Origin: JAMZMI01 sp039944535
Lineage (GTDB): Bacteria; Bacteroidota; Bacteroidia; Cytophagales; Cyclobacteriaceae
Direction: 5' to 3'
NCBI GenBank assembly: GCA_039944535.1
Contig: JBDUYP010000022.1
Coordinates: 62,001-126,000, forward strand
DNA: 64,000 nucleotides
Shown: piece after piece, positions 1-8,493 of the stretch
How positions within the stretch are numbered: the stretch's first letter is position 1
How the letters are laid out: each line of letters starts with the position of its first letter
Made by a program: the position numbers and the translations under genes
Notes under the pieces: generated by a model
Database searches by the model: none
Told to the model about the DNA's origin: nothing
The model's input: the letters and a program-made list of their open reading frames with translations, nothing else

Positions 1-2743
1 CAAAATCGTTATTGTTATCCAGCTCACATACTATGCTACCACCAGTAACATTGAAATTTCCCGGTGATCCATTGATAAAAATACCGCCTCGTGAGTTGGC
101 ATTGACCGTCAACAATCCACCGGTCATAGAAAAAGTATTTCCTTCATAGGTTGAGCTGAAGGCATAGTAACTGGTACTGGTACTTCCGCCCGACACGTAC
201 ACTTCTCCTCCAGACTGGCGATAGCCACCCTGATTAACAGATCCATATACTGATGTACGAAACTGGTTCATTAAAACTTTGCCCCCAGTCACATTGAGAT
301 AACCATTTCCACGAGTCGTGATCCCGCTATTTATGCTCGCTGTAAGTGATCCTTCTGAAACCAATACTCCTCCATAGGGCACTATGGCCGTACCGCCAGA
401 TTTGGTAGCCGAACCGCCATCGATCCAAAGCTTTGCTTTTTCAGAAATGTTATAATTACCTCCAGTGTTTAAAACATCCACGTCAACATTGGTTGCCAGC
501 CTGACTGTACCTTTTAGCAAGCCTAAAGCATTGGTATTTGACGTCAGCTGAGCCGTGGAAGAGTGGGACTGAGCAGCATACCCATTCAAGTTAAAGTAAG
601 AAGCATCACCAGCTTCTATGTTGAGTGTATAGGTATCATCTTCTCCTTTGTCTATTTCTATTCTATAGAAGTGTGTAGTATTATTACATTGAATCGTTTG
701 ATCCTCATTGTCATTCAGGAAATTAGCATCAACGATACCATCCGTAGCTTCTGAACCTGTGACTGGAGTGGTTCTTTGCGTAAAAGCAACATACCCGTCA
801 TTGACAAAATCTCCATAAAAATTGAACTGATGTCTGGCATCTCCGCTTCCTGTAGCAATCTCCCCATTAGCACCCACATATAAGTCGCCATACAAGTCTA
901 TGGCCAGATCTACAAGAGAGGCATCATTTATTCGAAAAAATCCGTTTGAAACCGTGAAATCACCAACTAATGATAAGTCACTCAGGAGCGTGACGACATT
1001 TGATGGGTTATCAAGATTTACTATTAAGTTATTGAATGTTTGTGTAGAAACTACCTCAAGGCCATCGCCTTGTATCTCTACAGTTCCTCCCTCCGATCCA
1101 ATAAAACCGGAAACATCTCCACCAACAAAATTCAACTCATCGCTAACCGAATTCCCATCTAGTATCACTTTGCCTGTACCTAAAAGTGTTCCTGCATTGT
1201 GTCCGTATGAGGTTCCTAAATCCAGTTCGCCTATGACTTCTATTTCAGCCACTGAGGCATTATTATAATTAGCAGAACCGGCCAGGTCCAGCATTTTTAT
1301 AGTTTTTCCTGATGTGATAACCACCCTATCTGATCCTGTAGGAATGTCCGAGCCCGGATTAACATAAAGAGGTGTTGCCGCACCATCCAGTGTCCAGGTA
1401 AGAGGATCTTCCCAATTTCCAGATTTATAGGAATACCATACCTTTTGGGCGCCACCATCTAAAGGTGCTGTGGAATTATCTACAGTGGCAATTGAATAAT
1501 AACCGTCGGCCAGGTTGGCGTCTTCTACATTAAAGACCAAATTATCGTCAGATACATAAACCGAGGCTGTCGTGACTATATCATAGTTGGCTCCATTTCT
1601 TCTGATCAATCTGTAATCAGCTGTTTCCTGAGGGTATTGACCTGATATCACATCCCCAAAATCAAAAGCGAGGGCCAAATTCATATTGCCGGTTTTATCC
1701 AAATACCAGCTTTTGGACCACCGTTCTTGCATCACCGCATTTCCATTGAGGCTATCAGTGACGATTGAAGCACTGTGATTATTATGAGCCGCCATCACAA
1801 ATTCGCCACTGGCAAAAGTTCCGTCATACGTTTGAAGAGTCATCCCGCCAACGTAAGCTTCATCATGCGTTTCTCCAGCGTCATTGCCGACCCCTGCAAT
1901 ACCCAACCCATAGCCACCTGGATCATTGTAAAAATCATTGGTTATGGTGATGTTATACTTTTCAGAAAGATAGTTCTCTACCATCAGCCTTTGAGCACGG
2001 TTCAGTCCTTGATTATAAAGAATAATCTCGGCGATATCTCCGGCAAAATAAGTACCGTAATTTTCATTTAAAGCTCCTAATATAAGAGGTGCGGTTCCGT
2101 CATTAATGGTTCCAGATTTACTTTGAGAGCTACCTGCCTGCACTGACTGTGAAAACAAAGATTTGGATGAACTCCCATAAACAGCCGAGAATATATAGTC
2201 TGTAGATGTTGTTATAGCTACCGGATCTGTATTAGAACGACTATCTGACGTAGTTCTAATATCGAAATTAACATAGTCATTGGTGTAGCTAAATATGCTA
2301 TATTCCTCGTTGCTGCTGGAACTTTCTCTTTTGGAAAGGATGCCCCTCGGTCCACCAAGTGCCGAAGATTGAAAAACCATAATTATAGAAACTCCAGGCA
2401 GACCACTAATACTGGAATTGTCAGCTATTGAAAGATACCGTTCGGAACCGTCAAACCGAACAACATCATAGCTCCCTGAGGCCAATCCATCATTTCTAAA
2501 AATAGGTAAGTTTTCTGACCCTAACTGCCCCAGGTCGTTTGCGTTACCACTAAGATCCGCCCAGGAGGTCACGCTGGCATCATTGGCCAGCGACAGAGTA
2601 GAAGCGTCTAGCCATAGTATATTTTGAGGCTGGCCTCCGTTACCATCAGAATTGCCAACCCCTCCAGGGCCAGTTTGCGCACACAAATAATTAGATGATA
2701 AAACAATGTGCAAAGTGCACAATAGTAAACGGGATAATTTCAT
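1..2743 (-). CDS. Large secreted LamG-like / beta-helix surface protein, C-terminus beyond left edge
   Basis: Reading the minus strand from the ATG at 2743, the frame stays open for 914 codons to the left edge, so this is a partial gene with its 3' end missing. It starts with a typical signal peptide (about 23 residues, ending CAQ). Residues about 45-220 look like a LamG/concanavalin-type jellyroll (WADLSGNANDL, LYNQGLNRAQRLMVENYLSE). Around residues 435-480 comes a WYSYKSGNWEDPLTW ... GSDRVVITSGKTI segment, a form common in Bacteroidota surface proteins. The rest is a run of short Gly-rich strands (NVTGGKVLMN, MTGGLLTVNA, NVTGGSIVCE) that reads as a parallel beta-helix. Such proteins normally end in a T9SS sorting domain, which cannot be seen here. 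The role is probably adhesion or polysaccharide contact at the cell surface (inference). Confidence 0.8.
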   Translation of the reverse strand, partial: MKLSRLLLCTLHIVLSSNYLCAQTGPGGVGNSDGNGGQPQNILWLDASTLSLANDASVTSWADLSGNANDLGQLGSENLPIFRNDGLASGSYDVVRFDGSERYLSIADNSSISGLPGVSIIMVFQSSALGGPRGILSKRESSSSNEEYSIFSYTNDYVNFDIRTTSDSRSNTDPVAITTSTDYIFSAVYGSSSKSLFSQSVQAGSSQSKSGTINDGTAPLILGALNENYGTYFAGDIAEIILYNQGLNRAQRLMVENYLSEKYNITITNDFYNDPGGYGLGIAGVGNDAGETHDEAYVGGMTLQTYDGTFASGEFVMAAHNNHSASIVTDSLNGNAVMQERWSKSWYLDKTGNMNLALAFDFGDVISGQYPQETADYRLIRRNGANYDIVTTASVYVSDDNLVFNVEDANLADGYYSIATVDNSTAPLDGGAQKVWYSYKSGNWEDPLTWTLDGAATPLYVNPGSDIPTGSDRVVITSGKTIKMLDLAGSANYNNASVAEIEVIGELDLGTSYGHNAGTLLGTGKVILDGNSVSDELNFVGGDVSGFIGSEGGTVEIQGDGLEVVSTQTFNNLIVNLDNPSNVVTLLSDLSLVGDFTVSNGFFRINDASLVDLAIDLYGDLYVGANGEIATGSGDARHQFNFYGDFVNDGYVAFTQRTTPVTGSEATDGIVDANFLNDNEDQTIQCNNTTHFYRIEIDKGEDDTYTLNIEAGDASYFNLNGYAAQSHSSTAQLTSNTNALGLLKGTVRLATNVDVDVLNTGGNYNISEKAKLWIDGGSATKSGGTAIVPYGGVLVSEGSLTASINSGITTRGNGYLNVTGGKVLMNQFRTSVYGSVNQGGYRQSGGEVYVSGGSTSTSYYAFSSTYEGNTFSMTGGLLTVNANSRGGIFINGSPGNFNVTGGSIVCELDNNNDF

Positions 2744-2881
2744 GGCGGATATATTTCACCACTAAAATAGAAATTAAAATATGAACAGAAAATATTGGAA
2801 AGTTTATAAATTCAAAGATTCGTTGAATAACAAAGATCACTCGGTAAAAGCATCCTTTCTTACGTTAATTTAAAGTGGATA

Positions 2882-3739
2882 TCAGTTTAGGAGCTGGTAT
2901 GTAGCCACATGAGTCGAGTCTGATCGCTCGTATTGCGCTTCAAAACTGGTTTGATCGAAAGACGTGATTGTTATATCGCTGATGCCACCCTCACTAATCT
3001 GGATTAGGTAATTGAAAAAACCCTGATCATCTCCGGGCACAGTCACTTCCCCGATAAAAGTAGTGTTATAAGAGGTGCAGGTGGTATCAGTTGCTTCCAG
3101 TTCATCCAGCGTAATCAAACCGTCACCACCAGTCCTGCTAAATTTAAAAATGGTAGAATCAGAACAATTCACCAACTGACTTCTGGTGCCATCTACAGTC
3201 AATGAGGTCAAATACCAACTCGCAAAATCCCCTGACGAGGCTCCTCCGCTCAGAATTGCAGCAACCTGCCTTGGGAGATATTCAGACTGTGTGGGTTCAA
3301 ACGTGGAGATTATTTCTTGCCCATTCTCTGTGTAGCTCACCGAAAAAATATCAGATCGAATAAACCTGGGTAGCATGAATGTCTTACTCCCACCCTCAAA
3401 CTTCAGTGAATCGGTAAAAACTTCCTCATAACTTGAGGCGCTAAATGCTCCGAAAAAGGCAGTATCATAAAGCAAACATTGATTATCAAAGTTCAGCTCG
3501 TAGCTAGCAATAGAATCATCACTGATGACCTCAAAAACCCACAACACAGTATCAGAGCAGCTTTCAACCACACGACGTTCTCCATCCACAAACAGCTCTG
3601 TCTGGATCCATGTTTTGATATCACCCCCTGTCAATAGCATCTCGACCTGATCCGGTTCAAGTTTTTTCACGATATCAGACTCTACACACCCAAGGATGAA
3701 CAGAACAATGAGAACAATATAGACTGAGCTGTTTTTCAA
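2882..3739 (-). CDS. Lipoprotein with two tandem copies of one domain
   Basis: A 285-residue protein with an N-terminal hydrophobic segment ending in a lipobox (LFILGC, Cys about residue 18), so it is probably a lipoprotein. The start codon is TTG at 3739, overlapping the TGA of tex (TTGA); no ATG nearby keeps the signal sequence, so translational coupling to tex is likely. The mature part holds two related halves, about residues 25-150 and 152-285. Both carry a LTGG/LSGG motif, then a W, then VDG, then a CSD(T/S)-hydrophobic strand, and both contain a late second Cys. This resembles lipocalin-like or copper-resistance-type beta domains of Bacteroidota, but I do not recognise the family and assign no function. 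Confidence 0.75.
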   Translation of the reverse strand: MKNSSVYIVLIVLFILGCVESDIVKKLEPDQVEMLLTGGDIKTWIQTELFVDGERRVVESCSDTVLWVFEVISDDSIASYELNFDNQCLLYDTAFFGAFSASSYEEVFTDSLKFEGGSKTFMLPRFIRSDIFSVSYTENGQEIISTFEPTQSEYLPRQVAAILSGGASSGDFASWYLTSLTVDGTRSQLVNCSDSTIFKFSRTGGDGLITLDELEATDTTCTSYNTTFIGEVTVPGDDQGFFNYLIQISEGGISDITITSFDQTSFEAQYERSDSTHVATYQLLN

Positions 3740-5991
3740 TTTCCAAATTTACCTTTCAACATCGCAAGTTTAGCCTGCAAATCTCCATCCACCTGACGTT
3801 CTTCTCTTTTTCTTTGAGGTGGATTTGATTTCTTCTTTTGGGGTTTTGGGCTATTGCCAAATGGATCAGACTTCATCGATAGAGATATTCTCTTTCTGGG
3901 TACATCCACTTCAAGCACCGTGACCATCACCTTTTGCTGCAGCTTGACAGCCTCAGTTGGATCAGAAACAAAACCATCTTTCAGGTGACTGATGTGAACC
4001 AACCCATCCTGATGAACACCCACATCTACGAACGCTCCAAACTTGGTAATATTGGTCACAATCCCCGGAAGTTTCATGCCGATTGAAAGATCCTTTACCT
4101 CATGCACATTGTCCGCAAAAGAGAAAGTCTCAAACTGCTCGCGTGGGTCACGACCGGGCTTAGCCAACTCGGCAACAATATCTTGCAAGGTTGGCAACCC
4201 AATCTCATCATTGACGTACTTCTTTAAATCAATCCTTGATCTCAGATTAGCCTCTTTCACCAAATCCTCCACCTTGCAACCAAGATCTTTGGCCATGGTT
4301 TCTACAGTCTCATATCTCTCAGGATGTACTGCGCTCCTATCGAGCAGGTTCGGAGCTTCATTTATCCGTAAAAAACCTGCCGCCTGCTCAAAGGCCTTAT
4401 CACCAAGCCTTGGTACTTTTTTCAAATCTTCACGACTCCTAAACGCACCATTGCTATCCCGATAGGCAATAATGTTATCCGCGAGCTGCGGCCCTAATCC
4501 CGATACGTAGGTTAGGAGTTGTTTGCTCGCGGTGTTCAACTCTACACCCACAGCGTTTACACAGCTCATTACCACATCGTCGAGGGAAGACTTCAATGCA
4601 TTTTGATCCACATCATGCTGATACTGCCCCACGCCAATAGATTTGGCATCAAGTTTCACCAATTCCGCTAGCGGATCCATCATCCTTCGCCCAATCGATA
4701 CAGCTCCGCGTACCGTCAAATCATAATCAGGAAATTCCTCTCTTGCCACATCAGACGCTGAATAAATGGACGCTCCGCTCTCACTTACCATCGCAATGAT
4801 GATGCTACTGGGCAGGCCAACCGACTTTACAAATTGCTCTGTTTCCCTGCTGGCAGTTCCATTGCCTATGGCTATCGCCTCAATGTTGTGTTTTTGAGCC
4901 AAAGCCAAAACCGTATGACTTGCCTCTTGAGTCCTCCGCTGCGGCTCATGAGGAAAAATGGCCGTATTGTCCAAGAGTTTCCCCTGTCTATCCAGGCAAA
5001 CCACCTTGCAGCCAGTTCTAAAGCCAGGATCAATCGCCATCACCGCTTTTTGTCCAAGGGGTGCGGACATGAGCAATTGTTTCAAGTTTTCAGAAAAGAC
5101 ACCAATCGCTTCAAGATCAGCTCTTTTCTTTGACTCAAGTCTGATTTCGGTTTCAATGCTTGGTTTTATCAAACGCTTGTAAGAGTCCTTGACCGCCAGC
5201 TCCACCTGACCGCCAGCAGCATTTGACGACTTTACAAACTGACGATTAAGTAGGCCAACCGCCTGATCCTCATCTGGAGCGATATCCATAGAGAGCACTC
5301 CTTCTTTTTCTGCCCTCCTGATGGCCAACAGTCGGTGAGATGGAATGTCCTTTATTGATTCTTGCCACTCAAAGTAATCCTTGTATTTAGCGCCGGCATC
5401 TTCCTTGCCTTTCATCACCTTAGACGCAATCACACCTTCTGATTGAAACAATGACCGCACTTTCTTTCGCGTATCCGCGTCTTCGCTTACCCATTCGGCA
5501 ATGATATCCCTTGCTCCCTGCAAAGCGTCCTCTTCATTGGCCACTTCCTTTTCTTCATTGATAAATTTTGCCGCCTCCAGCACAGCGTCAATATTGCCCT
5601 GTTCGAAAACCAATTTTGCCAGTGGCTCTAATCCCTTTTCCTTGGCTACAGATGCCTTTGTCTTCCGCTTAGGTTTGTAAGGCAAATACAAATCTTCCAG
5701 CACCGACATTGTTTCTGCCGCATCTATTTTAGACTTTAGATCTGGCGTCAGCTTTCCTTGCTCATCAATAGACTTCAAAATGGCGTCACGCCGTTTATCC
5801 AGATCTCTCAACTGACCGAGTCGGTCCCTTACTCCAGCTACCTGCACTTCGTCCATGGTACCTGTTACCTCTTTTCTATACCTTGAAATAAAAGGCACAG
5901 TGGATCCATCATCGAAAAGGTCAATGACGGCCTGCACATGTCGCGACTGTAATGAAAGTTCCTGAGCTATCTTAGCTGCGTAGTTAATCAT
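3736..5991 (-). CDS. tex: Tex-family RNA-binding transcription accessory protein
   Basis: A 751-residue protein of normal Tex length. In order: the N-terminal helical Tex region, a YqgF/RuvC-like nuclease fold at about 320-450 (VMAIDPGFRTGCKVVCLD), helix-hairpin-helix motifs at about 500-560 (LTYVSGLGPQLADNIIAYRD), and an S1 RNA-binding domain at about 640-710 (LPGIVTNITKFGAFVDVGVH). The tail is Lys/Arg/Pro-rich (PKPQKKKSNPPQRKREE), a common extension in this phylum. Tex binds nucleic acid and affects transcription and RNA turnover; its exact role is still loosely defined. The gene overlaps the following lipoprotein by four bases. A possible -33 element lies at 6094-6097 on the minus strand. 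Confidence 0.95.
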   Translation of the reverse strand: MINYAAKIAQELSLQSRHVQAVIDLFDDGSTVPFISRYRKEVTGTMDEVQVAGVRDRLGQLRDLDKRRDAILKSIDEQGKLTPDLKSKIDAAETMSVLEDLYLPYKPKRKTKASVAKEKGLEPLAKLVFEQGNIDAVLEAAKFINEEKEVANEEDALQGARDIIAEWVSEDADTRKKVRSLFQSEGVIASKVMKGKEDAGAKYKDYFEWQESIKDIPSHRLLAIRRAEKEGVLSMDIAPDEDQAVGLLNRQFVKSSNAAGGQVELAVKDSYKRLIKPSIETEIRLESKKRADLEAIGVFSENLKQLLMSAPLGQKAVMAIDPGFRTGCKVVCLDRQGKLLDNTAIFPHEPQRRTQEASHTVLALAQKHNIEAIAIGNGTASRETEQFVKSVGLPSSIIIAMVSESGASIYSASDVAREEFPDYDLTVRGAVSIGRRMMDPLAELVKLDAKSIGVGQYQHDVDQNALKSSLDDVVMSCVNAVGVELNTASKQLLTYVSGLGPQLADNIIAYRDSNGAFRSREDLKKVPRLGDKAFEQAAGFLRINEAPNLLDRSAVHPERYETVETMAKDLGCKVEDLVKEANLRSRIDLKKYVNDEIGLPTLQDIVAELAKPGRDPREQFETFSFADNVHEVKDLSIGMKLPGIVTNITKFGAFVDVGVHQDGLVHISHLKDGFVSDPTEAVKLQQKVMVTVLEVDVPRKRISLSMKSDPFGNSPKPQKKKSNPPQRKREERQVDGDLQAKLAMLKGKFGN

Positions 5992-6168
5992 GCTGTTTTA
6001 ATATATTTCTGTGAAATCACCCTAAAAAGGTTATTGACAATTGATTATCAGATAGTTACTTATTAACTCCAATATTTATCAGATATTGGGCGTCAAAATT
6101 AGAAGTCTTGGGATTTATTTCGATAGGATTTCGTTAGTAAATATGGAATAAAAATTTGCAAACGGTAA

Positions 6169-6738
6169 ATGGCTAAGAAATCAAAAAAAAGAGAGATCAT
6201 CGAATGGGTAATACTTTTGGCGCTGGCCGGTACCCTTTATATCACCGGCTACCACACAGAAGTAATAGGTCTGGTCCAGAGAGCCGCACTTTCAACCGGG
6301 CTATTTAAGCCTGACACAGAGCCTGAGAGTGAAATCAATGCTGATTACGATTTTACGCTGGTGAATGCCGCAGGAAAGGAAATTCATTTTTCTGAATTCA
6401 AAGGACAAAGGGTTTTTCTAAATTTTTGGGCCACCTGGTGTCCTCCTTGCGTTGCAGAAATGCCCGACATACAAAGTTTGTATGAGAAGACAGGTCAGAA
6501 GGTAGCATTTGTGATGATCTCAGTGGATAAAAACAAATTCAAAGCAAAGGAATTCGTGCAGAATAAAGAATATGACTTCCCTATATATTTTCTGAAATCA
6601 GGACCTCCGTCCGTCTATAATGCCCGTTCTATACCGACCACCTACATCATTTCCCCAGAAGGTAAAATTGTAGGTGAACGACACGGCATGGCCAAGTATG
6701 ACTCTGAGGAATTTAGAAATTTCTTACTCAACCTATAA
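6169..6738 (+). CDS. TlpA/ResA-like membrane-anchored thiol-disulfide oxidoreductase
   Basis: A 189-residue protein with a basic N-terminus (MAKKSKKREI), one transmembrane segment at about residues 10-35 and a periplasmic thioredoxin fold. The active site is FWATWCPPC, with Cys91 and Cys94, in the typical TlpA context (FSEFKGQRVFLNFWATW), followed by the cis-Pro region (ARSIPTTYIISPEGKIVG). It probably reduces disulfides in the periplasm, for example in cytochrome c maturation, but the substrate is not shown by the context. The stop codon overlaps the stop of the convergent glycerate kinase gene by six bases. Confidence 0.88.
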   Translation: MAKKSKKREIIEWVILLALAGTLYITGYHTEVIGLVQRAALSTGLFKPDTEPESEINADYDFTLVNAAGKEIHFSEFKGQRVFLNFWATWCPPCVAEMPDIQSLYEKTGQKVAFVMISVDKNKFKAKEFVQNKEYDFPIYFLKSGPPSVYNARSIPTTYIISPEGKIVGERHGMAKYDSEEFRNFLLNL

Positions 6739-7851
6739 CCCTTCTGCAAATTTCTTTGCTGCCATCTCAAGGTTATATTGGGTATTCTTTATGGAGTCTT
6801 CCAGGCTTTCATGCGGCTGATTAACAGTTATAATCTCGTCGAAGGGTTCTATAGAGCCATCGGTTAATTCAGTAACACCGCAAAACCCTATGACACGTTT
6901 ACCAGCTTTTTTGGCTTCTACTGCGGCAAGTCCTGGGCCTTTGCCCGAGAGTGTCTGTACATCAATTTTACCCTCTCCGGTTATCACTAAATCGGCAAAC
7001 TTTAGCTTACCTCTAAATTCACTCACGTTCAAAACGAAATTCGCACCGTCGATAAGCTCTGCTCCCAACACTCCGTACATCACCGCAGCGACACCTCCTG
7101 CAGCCCCTCCGTGTTTCAACTTTTTAATATCAATTCCGAAATCTTTTTTTATCACATCAGAAAGATGTGCAAGTGCATTTTCCAACTTTTCAACATCATT
7201 TTGGTTCGCCCCTTTTTGTGGTCCGAACACTTCAGCGCTTCCTTTTGCTCCCAGCAATGGGTTTTCCACATCACAGAGGATTTTCAGATTGGCGTCTTTT
7301 AATTTTGCCATAACTTCTCGCCTATCTACACCTTCAATTTCAGAAATACGAGACGCGTCTAAGCCATGAAGAATCTTTCCGTATTTATCCAAAAATTTGA
7401 TTCCCATTCCCTCCAACAAACCCACCGCCCCATCAATAGAGGCACTACCGCCAATTGTGAGATAAACATGCTTGGGCGATTGCAGCAAGGCTTTTTCAAG
7501 AATCAGTCCCGTTCCATAGGTATTAGCCTTCCATGGGTTCAGCTCACCTGTACGGAGATGCCTAATTCCGGATGCCTCGGCAAGCTCTATCAATGCTGTG
7601 CTACTTGCCTCTGACCAACCATATCTACCAACCAAAGGTCGGCCCAGCGCGTCAACGGTATCTACTGAAATCAAGTCCGCACCGAAATATGATGCAGCAA
7701 TAGGAAGCGTTCCATCTCCCCCATCGGCGATTGGACAGATCTCCAAATCCAAACTTAGTTTACCTTGTGCCAGACCTCTCGCTATGGAACGGGCCACCTC
7801 AAGTGCATCAAGTGAGCCTTTGAAAGTATTCGGAGCAATTAAGATTCTCAT
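6733..7851 (-). CDS. Glycerate kinase (type I, GlxK/GarK family)
   Basis: A 372-residue protein with the family start (MRILIAPNTFKGSLDALEVA), the ADGGDGT motif, LGGSASIDGAVGLLEGMG-type nucleotide/substrate loops (here TIGGSASIDGAVGLLEGMG), and the C-terminal KKLKHGGAAGGVAA and DLVITGEGKID blocks. The length is normal. It phosphorylates D-glycerate, giving 2-phosphoglycerate in this family, in the cytoplasm. It lies 38 bases downstream of the SixA-like phosphatase gene on the same strand, so the two probably share a transcript. It meets the thioredoxin gene tail to tail with a 6-base overlap. Confidence 0.93.
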   Translation of the reverse strand: MRILIAPNTFKGSLDALEVARSIARGLAQGKLSLDLEICPIADGGDGTLPIAASYFGADLISVDTVDALGRPLVGRYGWSEASSTALIELAEASGIRHLRTGELNPWKANTYGTGLILEKALLQSPKHVYLTIGGSASIDGAVGLLEGMGIKFLDKYGKILHGLDASRISEIEGVDRREVMAKLKDANLKILCDVENPLLGAKGSAEVFGPQKGANQNDVEKLENALAHLSDVIKKDFGIDIKKLKHGGAAGGVAAVMYGVLGAELIDGANFVLNVSEFRGKLKFADLVITGEGKIDVQTLSGKGPGLAAVEAKKAGKRVIGFCGVTELTDGSIEPFDEIITVNQPHESLEDSIKNTQYNLEMAAKKFAEGL

Positions 7852-7889
7852 TCGTGTATGTAAACAATGGATACTTTTACTATAGGGCC

Positions 7890-8360
7890 CTAATTAATCA
7901 CTCCGCAGCTGCCCTGAGATAATTGTGACCAGTCACCCATACCAAACTCAAGTTTGACCAGCTGTCCGGGAAACATATTACCTATTATTTCCCCGGATAA
8001 ATACTCTGCCAGATAAGTAATCCCCGGATTATGGCCTATTAGAAGAATGCTCATTAGGTTTTTGTCCGACTCACAAAGCAACTCAAACAAAGTGCGAACT
8101 GAGGCCTCATATATATCGTCACGAAACTCTACTTCAAGGTTTTTCTTCAATGCCTCAGACAAATGCTGAAAAGTCTGGCGCGTACGATCTGATGTACTAC
8201 AATATGTCAGGCCCACATCAAAACCTACCTCACCCATCTTGACTCCTAGCGCTCTGATTTGAGTGCTTCCTTTAGAGGTAAGGGAGCGCTCCATATCGTC
8301 CATTCCCTGTTCTGGGTAGATTGCCTCGCCATGACGCAGAAGAAAAATTTTTCTAACCAT
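7890..8360 (-). CDS. SixA-like histidine phosphatase
   Basis: A 156-residue histidine phosphatase (phosphoglycerate-mutase superfamily), short like SixA. The N-terminal catalytic motif is FLLRHGEA; YCSTSDRTRQT supplies the second Arg, and the second catalytic His is in LLIGHNPGI. SixA enzymes dephosphorylate phosphohistidine on signalling proteins. Bacteroidota homologues are mostly uncharacterised, so the substrate is unknown. It is the first gene of a pair with glycerate kinase and diverges from topA across 133 bases. Confidence 0.88.
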   Translation of the reverse strand: MVRKIFLLRHGEAIYPEQGMDDMERSLTSKGSTQIRALGVKMGEVGFDVGLTYCSTSDRTRQTFQHLSEALKKNLEVEFRDDIYEASVRTLFELLCESDKNLMSILLIGHNPGITYLAEYLSGEIIGNMFPGQLVKLEFGMGDWSQLSQGSCGVIN

Positions 8361-8493
8361 CTTTGTCAGAATTCAGTTTGTGATAGAGCAATTAAGTATT
8401 AAATATGCGCCTATCAAAAAGTATCCATGAAAGTATTTAAAAAAATTCGGGATATTTTAGCACAGATTTTTAGACTAGAAAGAGAGAGAAGGC

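Noticed and set aside
900..1268. Open frame of 122 codons on the plus strand
   Set aside because: It lies opposite the long minus frame of the LamG-like gene, has no recognisable protein features, and the minus frame has a signal peptide and domain pattern.
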